The translations under genes and the position numbers were made by a program. A stretch of 64,000 bases of DNA from Chrysemys picta bellii (lineage: Eukaryota; Chordata; Testudines; Emydidae): contig NC_088796.1 of assembly GCF_011386835.1 (NCBI RefSeq), positions 87,255,968 through 87,319,967 of the forward strand. Direction: 5' to 3'. Position 1 is the stretch's first letter. The number at the start of each line of letters is the position of its first letter. A model generated the notes under the pieces. That model worked only from the letters and a program-made list of their open reading frames with translations. It was not told the origin of the DNA and did no database searches. Below, piece after piece: positions 12,236 to 23,951 of this stretch.

Positions 12236-13500
12236 GCAGGGGGCCTCTGGGCCTATCCACTCTATCATACAACTCTATTCCAATGTCACATACAAGGGGT
12301 CACTTTCATGGCTCACCCACAAAAATTAAGCATAAGTGTGGGCCTTTCTCAAGAATTGCCTCTGTGGGGGGAAGGGGAAGGAATATTAATTTATCAGCAC
12401 CGCAGCCCCCTGAGAATCTATTATCACACCAATGAAGAGTGGATTGCATCTGTGCATGCGTTCAAATTGCCTGGGCCTATCACTGGCTGTCAGGTGGGTC
12501 AGAAGGTTTGTGTCTCGGGGAGTGTTTAGGGAAGAAAAAGAATGAAAGAGAGCATTAGAAAACTATAAAAAATGTCCTGGGAAAGGAGCAGCATGGTGGA
12601 AAGTTGTTCTGTTTACAAGGTGAGGGAAAAATAAAGTCACTGTGATGCTTGTTAAGAATACATAGTTCCCTTTGGTTAAAACTCTAGAGGGAAAAGGTGT
12701 TACGCTTTCTACCCTTTGTCTGTCTTGTTTATTTAGATGATAAGTTCTTCAGAGTAATGACTGTCTCTTGCTATATACTTCTACAGTGCCTAGCATAGTC
12801 AGGCCCTGATCTCAGTTGATGCCTCTACATGCTACAGTTATGCAAAAGCCATAGAAATAACCCTTCCTCCCTCACTGCCTGCTAGTGGCACAGATTTATC
12901 ATCTACTGCATTTTTTTAGATGAAGCTGTCCATTGCCACCGTGAATTGGGAGAACTGGCTCAACCTCTTGATCTTTTTAAAATATAGGTTTGATTTTTCA
13001 AAGGAATCTAAGGAAGCGAGGCTCCAAAATCCTATTGAAATTCACAGGGAGCGGAGTGCCTCATTACTATAGATGCTTATGAAAATCCAAGGCATAGAAA
13101 TGAAAGAAAGGTCACTTCTGCCAGAGATACTAGTGGAATTGAGCAATGGTGGGAATTTAGCCATCCCAGCTAAGATGAAGTTTAAAAGACTCAGGGAGTG
13201 ATTCAGTCCTGTTGGTGCAGAGGCAAGGAGTTTGCACCTTCTGTCCTCTCGCACTGTTAGGGACAGTTTCACTGGAGGGGGAAATCACTGCTGCTAATGG
13301 GCAGGTGGTGTTTCTGACAGGAGTGCATGGCTTTAACCTATGGCTGCTTTTCTATAGGAGGCCCACTGGTGGAGGTGGCCTAGGGAATCCTCTCTGACAC
13401 AGCACATCTACTGGTGCCCTGGTCCACTCCCTTAGCTCGTCCTATTCCCTTTCTGGGCGATGTCAGGCAGCTCCAAGACCCAGGCAGAATGGAAGCTTGC
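12236..13500. other. Mostly unassigned; LINE-tail-like fragment near 12720-12830
   Basis: A segment at 12720-12830 (GATAAGTTCTTCAGAGTAATG, CTACAGTGCCTAGCATAGTC) resembles the 3' tails of L2/L3-type LINEs. The rest shows no gene or recognisable repeat. Confidence 0.4.
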
Positions 13501-13510
13501 ATTACTGTGT

Positions 13511-14249
13511 AGGGTTACCATATTTTGTGCCTCCCCGCCCCCAGCCCCGCCCCCTCCCCAACTCCGCCCCCTCCCCAAAGTCTCCACCCCCTCCCCTGCT
13601 TCCCGCGAACATTTGAGTTGCGGGAAGCCTGAAGCAGGTAAGGGGGAGTGTGGGGGGACGAGGCGCGGACCAGGCTGGCCCCGGCCCTGGGGTGCCGGCC
13701 CTGGGCCCGGCCCCCGGCCGACCACCCCCGGCCCCGGCCGAGCACCCCCGGCCCCCGGCCTGGCACCGCCGATCCCCAGCCCGGCCCCCGGCACCGCCGG
13801 CCCGTCCCCCGAACCCCCGGCCTGGCCTGGCACCGCCGGCCCGGCCCCCGAGTCCCCGGACCAGCCCGGCCCCCGAGTCCCCGGCCCGGCCCCGCCCCGC
13901 CGGCGCCCCCGAGCCCCCGGCCCCGCCGGAGCCCCCGAGCCCCCGGCCGAGCCCCCGAGCCCCCGGCCCGGCCCCGCCGGAGCCCCCGAGCCCCCAGCCC
14001 GGCCCCGCCGGAGCCCCCGAGCCACCGGCCCGGCCCCGCCGGCCCGGCCCTGGAGCCCCCGGCCAGGCACTGCTCCGCCGGCCCGGCCCGGCCCCCAAGC
14101 CCCCGGCCCGAGCCCCCGGCCTCCGGCCCGGCCCCCGAGCACCCGCACAGCCGGCCCGGCATGTCCCAATTTTCCCGGACAATCCGGACGGGGATTTGGA
14201 GCCCAAAAAGCCGGACATGTCCGGGAAAATCCGGACGTATGGTAACCCT
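13511..14249 (+). mobile_element. MITE with internal minisatellite and 10-bp target duplication
   Basis: Inverted termini AGGGTTACCATA and TATGGTAACCCT bound the unit. Directly outside both ends lies the same 10-mer ATTACTGTGT (13501-13510 and 14250-14259), a perfect target-site duplication. Next to the right end are CCGGACATGTCCGGGAAAAT and CCGGACGTATGG palindromic words. A target duplication of 9-10 bp is longer than the 8 bp typical of hAT and nearer to Mutator-like elements. No transposase is visible. The overlapping 200-317 codon frames on both strands are low-complexity translations of the minisatellite, not proteins. Confidence 0.85.
13660..14165 (+). repeat. GC-rich minisatellite, about 30-bp unit
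   Basis: The interior of the MITE is an array of imperfect units built from GCCCCCGAGCCCCCGGCC and CGGCCCCGCCGGAG words. It is almost pure G+C and dense in CpG. The minus strand has many GGGG/GGG runs, giving G-quadruplex potential. It probably arose by tandem expansion after or during MITE spread. Confidence 0.85.
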
Positions 14250-14259
14250 ATTACTGTGT

Positions 14260-16213
14260 CACCTCCAGGCAGACGCAGCATGCCCCAGAGGTCAAGGGAC
14301 CAGAGGTATTTTGGACTGTGAAGTGGGGAGCAGCTTATTCCACAGACCAGGCCCTTCACAGAGACAGCTCTTCCACCAGCCACCTTTCTTTTAAACTGAG
14401 ACTGACCTGTCTGGCGCACCTTTGCTGGCATGAGGAGAAAGTAGGAAAGTTGCAAGTCATTTAGGCTTTGTAGGTCAAAACCAACACCTTAAATTCAATC
14501 TGGAAAGCCAGCAGGCAGCCAGTGCTGATCCTGGAGCACTGGTGTCATGCTTTGCCACTCTGAGGAGCTGTCAGCAGAAATCCAAAATCCAGGGCTCACT
14601 AGAAAAACAGTGGAAAATTAAGGTTATGTTGCTTCAATTAAAGCTGGGTTTGGAGGTTACCAGCCTTTGCACAGTGAGGATGATGACAGTTGTATATATT
14701 TTTATAGTCCAGGAGAGTTCAGAGCCCTGGTAAAAATCAAGGCCCCGCATGGTCAGCTACACACAGACACAATAGTTCAAAGGTTACTGTTTATCCCCCT
14801 CTCGTTTCATTTAGTTTCCCAAGAGCCTCTTTGTTAATTTTTGCCATTAAGACAAAAGGTCAGTTTTGATGTTGCTCCTAGAAATGTTCTTGCTGCTTTG
14901 TTTGTTTTGTTTATATACTCCCCCCCCACCTTCTTTCAAGGAGGAATGCTAGACTCCCCTTTGCTGCTTAGTGCCAGCTGCAAGCAGGATGGTGAGAAGA
15001 ATGAGAGCTCTAAAGAAGTGGGTGGGAGGAAAGAGGGAGGAGGAAGAGAATTAAAGGAAAATAAGGAGCAGTGTTTTGCCTCTGGCCATTTGCAAACAGC
15101 TTGTGGGATCCTCACATCACACACAATGTTGGGCAGCCTGTGACGTTTCTGAACACACAAGCTGTCATTTACTTGCAAGAAGTCAGCTCTGTTAAACCCT
15201 TCAGTCTATGTGGGTGGCCGCCTGCGAAGACACACTGTCTCATCCCATTCAGGAACTGCCCTCTGTCACTGCACTCATGGCAGGCTAGATGTTTGTTGTT
15301 TAAGTAAATAAACTGGTCAGTGTCTCAGGCTAGCTGTGAATGTGCTGTCCTCCCACCCACCACCGCATCCCGGCCACTCGGGGGTGGGGTGGGGAACAAC
15401 AACCAAAAGCAATAACAAGATGAAAAAGTTCACAGAGAGATCCAATGCCACCCACTAAGCCCTAACCTTCAAATAATCACTGACCAAATGGTGTCAGTGT
15501 AGGCCCCTGCATCCTGTCAGCACTCAGCTTTCCAATGAGGGGTATATCATAGAGGTGACTTTTAAAGCATCTTTCCTCAAAAGGGAGACTGGGAAAGTGC
15601 AGTCCCAGGACACTTTGATTTCCCTTGTTCCTGTTTGGATCTGGAGCTGAACTTCAAGCCCCTTGCTACGCTTAGCCCTGGTGTAAGACGGTGCAAAACC
15701 ATGCATCTGCACTTGTTAACACAAGCCTATACTTGACCCTCAGTGCATAAGTGAGATTTTAAGCCAATTTATTTTCCATTTATTCTGTTGCATCCATCAA
15801 GCCTTTGTTTCCCAACCGTGTGCCATTCCACAGCAGGGAGAAGAGATTTGCATTACAGGAAAGACTACCAAAAACTGCTAAGAAGATCACTTTCAAAAGC
15901 ATCCAGGATGTCTCAGGTCTACATCGTCAAGTACCTCTCACAGAAGTGAGGAATCAAAATGAAATTTTTGTCTCGCTGGTGCCTGTGACCAGAGTTTCTC
16001 AATTAAAACATTATTTTGGGGGAAATGCCTGAGAATTCATGGTTAAAGCCAAAGTTAATTAGGGTGAGAAACTGAGCATAAGGACACAAGATACAGCCCT
16101 ATGTACATCCAGATCCTGTTACTTTGCCTACCAATAAAATGCAGCCACCTGTTTTACAGAGACCACACTACAGGCACTATGAGCCTCAGCTCCAATGGAG
16201 GTAGAGGTGAACC
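14260..16213. other. Unassigned DNA
   Basis: No gene is recognised. The two antiparallel 80-100 codon frames around 14841-15178 share one purine-rich segment and are not credible as proteins. Confidence 0.4.
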
Positions 16214-16223
16214 GTACCACCAG

Positions 16224-16646
16224 AAACAATGAGGAGTCCTTGTGGCACCTTAGAAACTAACATATTTGTTTGGGCATAAGTTTTCATGGGCTATAACCCA
16301 CTTCATCAGATGCATGGAGCAAAAAATTCAGTAGGCAGGTATAAATATACAGCACATGAAAAGATGGGAGTTGCCTTACCAAGTAGGGGGTCAGTGCTAA
16401 TGAGGCCAATTCAGTTAGGATGGATGTGGCCCATTCCCAACAGTTGACAAGAAGGGGTGAGTATCAGAGGGAAAATTATTTTTTGTAGTGACCCACCACT
16501 CCCAGTCTTTATTCAGGCCTAATTTGATGGTGTCCAGTTTGCAAATTAGTTCCAGTTCTGCAGTTTCTCATTGAAGTCTGTTTTTGACGGTTTTTTGTTG
16601 AAGAATGGCCACTTTACAGACTAACACGGCTACCCCTCTGAAACCT
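16224..16646 (-). mobile_element. Short PLE copy with inverted arrangement
   Basis: The left part is a minus-oriented PLE 3' region: CCTTGTGGCACCTTAGAAAC, then TTGGGCATAAG, then the ATGGGCTATAACCCA stem, then CATCAG. The right end is plus-oriented (CAGACTAACACGGCTACCCC, ending CTGAAACCTG). Flanking GTACCACCAG (16214-16223) and GTACTACCAG (16647-16656) form a 10-bp target duplication with one mismatch. It therefore ends like the large element at 44.5 kb, with an inverted 3' tail on one side, but has lost the coding region. Confidence 0.8.
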
Positions 16647-16761
16647 GTACTACCAGTGGCATTATACATGTAGGGGAACACAATCACCAGACTACCCCAC
16701 ACTCCACACTTGGGAAAGTACAGTGTTAACGCCCCCTATGTTGACGGCAGTCCTCTGCCAT

Positions 16762-16784
16762 GGGGGGGGGGGGGGAGGGAGGGG
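16762..16784 (+). repeat. Poly-G tract
   Basis: Fourteen consecutive G bases followed by AGGGAGGGG. G-quadruplex potential; likely unstable in length. Confidence 0.9.
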
Positions 16785-18588
16785 AATCTATGATTTAATA
16801 CAATTGTTTACAAATAATCTGATCTAGAACAAAGACTTTTCCACAGCCTCACACACAAACCAATTACCATTTGCGTAATCTTTCCAATCTTTCTTTACCA
16901 AGAATACCCCGTGTTTAGTGAGACCATCAGCCCCTGCCTGGGTGTCTGGGAGATTAACCCGAAAAATACATCATGTCTTTTCAAAGCTCAGATATCCATT
17001 CCTGTTAGTAATGACACAGCAGCTGGCTTTAGGATAATAACAAGTGGTGCGAATTAAGACATTCCATAAAGTGCACATTCTATTTAGAGGCAGGCCTGCT
17101 GTCCGAATGATTTATTTCCCCACATTCCTCAGTTGAGGCTTTCCTGCCCATTTGGGTATATTTCTGTGTCCCATCTTCAGAGAAGCAACATAAAAAAAAA
17201 ATCAGTTTATCCCCAGATTTAGGACACAGCATAGGAAAGCACACATAGTGACAACAGAGATTTGGCTGCTCAGTAGCAGTCTCTCTGATGGTTTCACTAA
17301 GGCTGCACAAATCGTCCATGATGAGATTAGTTTAGTTTCATTATGAAACCAAAATTTGACCTGTGTTCACCAAAAGGTTCACAAGAGAACCTAAGCTAAA
17401 TTCCAGGCAAGTTTTGGGTAAGGGGGCAAGATGGGAAGAGGATGTTTACAGGGCGGAAATGGGATACTTTTATATGGGATTTTGACCTGCCCCAAAACAG
17501 GCAAAGCTTAATATTTCAGTTGAGATCACCTTAACTGAACCAAATTACAAAGCAAAAATGGATCCACACCAAAAGGTGTTTCACCAAATGTTCCGTGAAC
17601 CAAAACTTCCAGGATACCTGAACAACTAAAGTAGGGCCCAAAGCAAAACTCAGCTCTAGGATTCCCTTTCTCTCAGCTGGCACAGTAAGCCACCATTACA
17701 GCCCCTATGCACTAATGGAGCAGTACAAATAAGCAACAGCAGACCAGAGACTCTGGCCCAATATAGTTTAAAGTGCTTAGAAATAACACAGGCTATAGGA
17801 ATCAGGATTCCACAGTTGTGGTTACAAATAGCTGGAATAGGCTGCCCCTTCCTTTGAAACAGGAGTCCACTTTGTTTGGTTTTTAGACAATGTTTATCCT
17901 TTATTTTAAGAAATCTGTGTGAAATAAACTGAAATCGATTGTTCAGATGTTTTCTGTTATTTTAGACTGAGTCGCCTACGTTACATAGTGTTGTACTGAA
18001 GCATGCTGGCCTAATGGTGAGCTGATTGGAGTCTCCTGAGGATCCCCACAAGAATGAGATGCATAGCTCATGAGGCTCTTCCAGACAGCAACATTTTAAA
18101 TCAACCGAGGGAAACCTTCTATACGACAATTCAGGCTTGCCCAAAGAGAGGAGTTTATGGAAAGGTGGGTGGTAGATCACTCATATCTCATGTTCAGGGG
18201 TTTGTTTCAAGCCATGGCTGAATCCTGACAAGAGAGAGAACATAAAAGGAATATTAGGTTTCTGTCTGAGCAAGGAAGATTGCCAGCATAGAAAGGGCCT
18301 TGAAGAAATGAAGAAGTCCCTGGAGTACATAACCTGGAGTGGTGGCAACATTATGTACAGGCTGAGACATCTGGTGCTTCTCTGATAGATAGCACTACTA
18401 ATCCCACAAGAAGAGACCAAAGCTAAAGCTGCTTGAAAATCTCAAAAATTTTAGGAGGTAGCTGCCAGACCCAAATCCAATGTATTTGTTTACCAGATAC
18501 TGAATGCACAGCTGGTTGCAAGTGGCTGGTGACTCCGCTCACAACAGGATAGATGATTCATTCTATGATGGCTTCTTGAGAGCAATCT
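16785..18588. other. Unassigned DNA
   Basis: No gene or clear repeat is seen. Short minus-strand frames at 17080-18420 have no domain content. Confidence 0.4.
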
Positions 18589-18589
18589 G

Positions 18590-18969
18590 AGGGTATGTCT
18601 ACACTGTACAGCCCAGTCTTGGATGCAGATTTGCACCCAGGCCCCCTTCTGTCCACATACAAATCAGCCTGACTCGGGTCAGCAAGCACGTAGGACCTGG
18701 GTCCAAGATCCTCTGGGGGTGGATCAGAGCCCAAGTCCTGCTCTGACTCAGATCTAAGCCCTGTTATTTTGCAGTGTGGAAGCAGCTCAAGCCACAGACC
18801 TGAGTCAGAAGTTCTGTGTAGAGCAGTATGGATGTGTTAACACGGCTGTGAGACCCAGGTCCAGCAACTGTAAACCCAGATTTACGATACAGTGTGGATG
18901 CTCAAGCACAGGCTTGGATATACCGAGTCCACAAGACATGGGTTTATAAAGCAGTGTAGACATACCCTT
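18590..18969 (+). mobile_element. MITE with AGGGTATGTCTACACTG termini
   Basis: The left end AGGGTATGTCTACACTGTA and the right end (GCAGTGTAGACATACCCTT) are inverted repeats matching over about 18 bp. The 380-bp interior is rich in CCCAGGTCC-type words and has no coding capacity. No clear target duplication is visible. The terminus resembles other GTCTACACT-ended elements in this window, which may share a transposase type. Confidence 0.8.
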
Positions 18970-19233
18970 AAAGTTCCCTGCTCTAATCACTCAGTAACAC
19001 ACTCTGCAGAGTAGAAGGATGTTTTAATAAATATAGCGCTGCTAGCCATGGCACAGTCATTCAGATTCTCTTCTTTCTCCTTATTTCAGTTAAGAAACAA
19101 CATGCTTCTTTGTATATGTATTACAAGGGAGGTGATTTTCACTTAAGGTACATCTCTGCTTTGAGAAATGACTGTGAAAATGGCATGGTGGATGTGCATG
19201 TCCAATCAAATTTGCACCATCTTTATTGGTGCT

Positions 19234-19354
19234 AGGGTGACCAGATGTCCCGATTTTATAGGGACAGTCCCAATTTTTGGGTCTTTTTCTTATATAGGCT
19301 CCTATCACCCCCCACCCCCATCCCGATTTTTCACATTTGCTGTCTGATCACCTA
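19234..19354 (+). mobile_element. 121-bp MITE with 9-bp target duplication
   Basis: The ends AGGGTGACCAGATG and (CTGATCACCT) are inverted repeats. Flanking ATTGGTGCT occurs at 19225-19233 and again at 19355-19363, a perfect 9-bp target duplication. The interior repeats CCCGATTTT and CCCAATTTTTGGG. Terminus AGGGTGACCA and duplication length are close to those of the 13511-14249 element, suggesting one transposase type. Confidence 0.85.
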
Positions 19355-19363
19355 ATTGGTGCT

Positions 19364-21185
19364 GATGTTCTGTGAGAAGACCCCCACCCCCCAAGATTGG
19401 GTTAGCCAAGCAGGCATTTAGGAAAATGATTCTATTTATGTGTAAATTGAATAAACTTGATCTGGAATAGTTTCAAAACATGGAGCCCCCACAATGCCAT
19501 GTTCACGGAGTCACTTTTCAGAATAGAACTTCTTTGAAGGCAGTGGCAGTGATGTTGAATACTGATGAGACAATGCTTGGTCCATCCCAGATCAGTGTTT
19601 GGGCTATTCGTCATCTGAACCATAATATTTCAATAATAAAATGTCAGGTTACACTCTAACCCATGGTTTACAGACAGATGGACTATTTTGCTTGTGGTAA
19701 ATTTCTAATGAAAAAGCAAAATCGCACACGGGATTATTACAAAATATTTTTGTGGGTGTATTGTCTTTTTGTGGCGTGCTCCAAGCACAATGGTGGTGTT
19801 CATCTAATAAGGAATAGCATTTAAATTGTGACATGAAAAATAAAATGAAATGAGCCCCTCCAAAACTCAGCTTTATAGAAAAACCAAACCAGGGCAGAAA
19901 GTATGTCTGTGAATCTATTTCAATGTAATTAACATTACACTAGTTACAAATGCAAACAGGTTCCCAAGCATGCTGTTTGGCTGCCCTCCACTCTGTGGAC
20001 TCAAGTTTGACTCCTTGTTTTGTTCTAAGGGAACAAAGACGGTAAAGAACAATGTGACCCTGACCCTTCTTTACCCCCTTACAGACAAATGAGCCCTTTT
20101 AATATGCAGACAAGCTGTGACATGAAGAGAGCCCATGAGAACAAACACCTGTCATTTCTCTGGATAGCACTTTGACCAGACGTTGCCTATATAGTTTTTA
20201 AACAACTTTTATATTCCTGTGGCTGTGTTGAAAAGAAGATGCCAATATTTTCTTTCTCAGGACATGGTCTGTAACTCAACACAGACATGCACAAATGCGC
20301 GTTCCCTTCCCAGCGCACCACACACACATATCCTATACCTGCAAAATCAACAGCATTGTTTTTCTGCTTGATGAACCCAAGGTCAAACATGAACATAGAT
20401 GGCCCCAACACTGATGCCCCCAAATCCTAACACATGTATCCACATACATTTTGGGGGTGTTTGCATGTAGGTTAACATATCCAGTCTGTGCTCTGCAGTT
20501 TTGAATTCCACCCAGATCCAAATACTCACTGCTGCTTCCCTCCCCCTCTGCTTAGGGGGCGCAGGCTACAGTAGGGCTGTGGCAGAGGGAATATGGCTTT
20601 CAGCTTCGGAGGCTAAGAGGGTGTCTCAGAGACGTGGGTCTGAATGGGAGAAGGGGTGCTGAGGGAATTTATCATAGATGCAGGCCAGGATAGGAGGGAG
20701 GGTGCGGGGAGATAGGGGCTTCATTGATAGAAAGCTGCTTGTTAGTTTCTTTCGTGCTCCTGGAGAAAACACAACAATAGAGACTTAGCCAAAGCCAAAA
20801 CTCTGTTGCCCAATTCCATCTCTGCTCTGATGTGGTTTCCTCAGGGATCACAAGGAGCATTTTCTGCAGCTCTTCAATCTAGCGTAAGCATTTGTTTTCC
20901 TTCAAGGTTTTTCTCCCGAAAAAGTATCTATGTTGCCATGTTTTACTGGCTGGAGGAGCAGGGGACAGAAGGCCCAAGATGAATCCTGACAAAATACTGC
21001 AGGGTTAGATTCCATTTCCTGCCTGTCAACAGGAGACAGAGTCTAGGGGATTTTGAGTGTGAAGCCCTGAGTGGAATGGATTTCTTCTGAGTCCATTTGT
21101 TGAGGAGGGCGCAGTTGTCCATGTTCAACAGTAACCAAACCAAATATTTTATATGATGGTTAATTTTTGCTGACCGCAGCAAGTT
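19364..21185. other. Unassigned DNA
   Basis: No gene is recognised. Minus-strand frames at 19432-21182 are short and without domains. Confidence 0.4.
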
Positions 21186-21354
21186 TCAGCGCTGTAAAGC
21201 GCCAGTGTAGACAGTGTACCAGCGCTGGGAGCTGTGCTGATAGCTATGCCCCTCGTGGAGGTTGTTTCTTTAGAGCACTGGGAGAGCTCTCTCCCAGTGC
21301 TCTGCCACGACTACACAAGCCACATTAAAGTGCTGCCAGTGTAGACTAGCCCCT
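21186..21354 (+). mobile_element. MITE fragment with AGCGCTG palindromes
   Basis: Words CAGCGCTGTAAAGCGCCAGT, ACCAGCGCTGGGAGC and GAGAGCTCTCTCCCAGTGCT are followed by the terminus CAGTGTAGACTAGCCCCT. It resembles a common reptile non-autonomous DNA transposon. The left terminus appears truncated. Confidence 0.65.
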
Positions 21355-22489
21355 GAATCCAATACATTTTTAGCTGGGTAGGAATGTAGCGAGGACCTGT
21401 ATTCAGGTGTTCAGTATAAGTGGGGGGCCAGAGAGGCACAAGTAGTCAGAACGCTGGACACAGACTCAACTGCTTGCTATTTCTCCTGTTGCTATTAATA
21501 GTAGCTGCTTCTTCAGGGATAGTTCTCAGCAGGTGACGCAGAAGCCTCCAGGCCAGGTGGTGGGACCAGCAAACACTTATGAGTTGCAAAAGCAATAATC
21601 AGACTGCCTGCATTGCCATGAGAACAAGGTTCTCACGTGAGGGTGGAATGTCTGGAGTCTTATTTAAAAGGGCAGCTCATTCACTGCCCTAAGGTGAATG
21701 AGCAGATTAACTGTTCACCTCAAAAAAGACTGCAGCCATGTATTCTTGTGAGCTGCCCAGCTAATCAGTTCCAAAGCCCCCCAGTCCTGGAGGCAGAGCA
21801 GCTGTCAGACATTCCATCCAAGAAGACCTGCCACCAACTAAGAAATGTGCATGGGATGAAGGAGGGCATAGGGAGGGTGAATATGCTAAGAGATTATAAG
21901 GACCAATTCCTTCTCCTTCTTAGTGGGGAATCTCAACCAAAGATTTCATAATGTTTGAGGAATAGCATCTGTGGCGTGACTTTGGTCCTTTTGTACCACT
22001 CCAGTGGCCAAAAGGGAGAAGGAAGTCTCACATCTTCCCAGCTGGGGTGAGTGTTACCCTTGCAATCTGCTCCTAGCGTGAATACTTATGCTTACAAAAT
22101 CAGAATGTGGTCACCATGAATAGTTGGGGAATTTTTTTAATAAAAATTGTTGCTTCCATGAAAATTCCCACCAATAAACTCATTCTCCAGAATATTAATA
22201 GCAAGTTGCTATAAAAGGGCTGCAAACACATTTGAAACAAATTTGTTTAAAAATTCAAAGGGCTAGAAGTGGAATTTTTTTGGCACTGTTCATCTGGGTC
22301 TGTTTTTGCCTGGTATTTTCTGCTCCCATGCCTGGCTGAAATTAGCAACTGTGTCAGAGCGCTTAATACATTTTACTGATTTTTTTAAAACCACAACATT
22401 AATGACATTAGGAGTTTTAAAGCACTTTATATTTTCAAAATACTGTATTATCGTTATCTAATTTGTTCTCCTATTTCTCATAGCACCCT
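21355..22489. other. Unassigned DNA
   Basis: The 104-codon frame at 21637-21951 has no recognisable domain. TATTTAAAAGG near 21661 is TATA-like but isolated. Confidence 0.35.
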
Positions 22490-22620
22490 TGGAAGGTACT
22501 ATCTGTACTATTGTCTTCATTTTACAGGTCAGGAAGCTGTGGTGATGTGAAGTAATTGGCTGAAAAAAATCTACACTGGAGACAGGATTAGGACTGAGGA
22601 GTGCTTGACTCTCATTCCTC
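22490..22620 (-). mobile_element. MIR-like SINE, minus orientation
   Basis: TTTTACAGGTCAGGAAGCTG followed by TGAAGTAATTGGCTGAAAA reads, on the opposite strand, as the MIR core and tail. It is diverged. Confidence 0.5.
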
Positions 22621-23636
22621 TAGACAATGCTGTCTCTCAACAAAGATTCAGGGTCAGCTTCATTCTGAGATTTAGATAGAGTTTTGGGTTGGTATCATAA
22701 ATGATTTACTTCTCTGCAGTAGGAGGGTCCTACTGAGCATCTGAAGATGTGCATCAGTGGGGCATCAAGGAGTTTTGAACTCAGCATGTGTCTCAGATGC
22801 TTAAATTCTGGTCTGTGTTCTCAAATGTCCACTAAAGTTTGGTTGGGCTACACTCATTCTTTGTGGGGATAATCTGCACCAGACCCTGGGTGGTGTTACA
22901 GGCAGTATATACATTCCTTCAGAAATCTAAAACATGTAAACACACTGACAGAAATCGTCAAAGGGATGTGAGAAACTTGTAAATTAACAACAAATGCAGG
23001 GAGAGAAAGGCCAGAACAAACACACTGATGTTTTCCACAATGATGGAGGAGTTTAATCCACTGTCTTCAAAAACATGTGGTGCACTAAACACTAGATGGG
23101 TAAAAGGTTGAGAGATACTTGGCAGTGAACCATGGAAATATAAATGCATCACATTTTGTTTCATTGTGTTTTTTTCTTTAAATATTTACGTTTTGTGTTT
23201 TGCCAGGATACAGTTTTCCATCGCATATGCATGACAGGCAATCTTTTTGAACGGGATTTGGGAGCAGGACTGGATGCTCAGGGGTTTGGCAATGGGACCT
23301 GGAACCTTCACCTCTATGTTGCCAGTTTGACTCCAGCCTGGTTTGAGGATGATACTGGCTGATGGCTCTTTAGTGACCTCTCTACTGGGAACCTTAAAGT
23401 TAATTCAGATAGGTTAATTCAGAGGACGTAGTACTTTATGACCATCTCACATCTAGGTTGGTCTCTGCAGGCCACAGATGAGACACATTTTTTTGTTGGG
23501 GGGCAGGGGGCATTCCACTTCTGCCTTTGCCATACTTTTTCCTGTGAAAAGTAAAGGACTTCAATCTCCAGGGCTTTCAGCCGTCTACATTAAAGAAATA
23601 CCATATAACTACACTGATGTAATTATACTAGAGTAG
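22621..23636. other. Unassigned DNA
   Basis: No gene or repeat is recognised. Confidence 0.35.
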
Positions 23637-23951
23637 CAGTGCTCAACCAGGGGTCCGAGCCCCTTTTGGGGGCCACAAGCAGGTATCAGGGGGCCCACCA
23701 AGCAGAGCCAGCATTAGACTTACTGGGGCCCATGGCAGAAAGCCGAAGCCCCGCGACCAAGGGCTGAAGCCAGAGCCTAAGCCTGAGAAACTGCTGTAGG
23801 GCCATGGGCAATTGCCCTGCTTGCTACCCTCTAATGCCGACGCTGGCTTTTATATGCAGGAAAACATTTGGTGTGGCACAGGTGGGCTGTGGAGTTTTTA
23901 TAGCATGTTGGGGGGAGGGGGCCTCAGAAAGAAAAAGGTTGAGAACCACTG
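23637..23951 (+). mobile_element. hAT-like MITE
   Basis: It starts CAGTGCTCAACCAGGGG and ends with AAGGTTGAGAACCACTG, inverted termini of the Charlie/hAT kind (consensus CAGTGGTTCTCAACC). TACTAGAG lies close to the left end (3 bases away) and TACTAGGG abuts the right end, an imperfect 8-bp duplication. No transposase frame is present. Confidence 0.75.

Noticed and set aside
13432..14455. Long open frames (215-317 codons) on both strands, Gly/Ala/Arg- or Pro-rich
   Set aside because: They are translations of a GC-rich minisatellite open in most frames on both strands. They cross MITE termini and have no domain.
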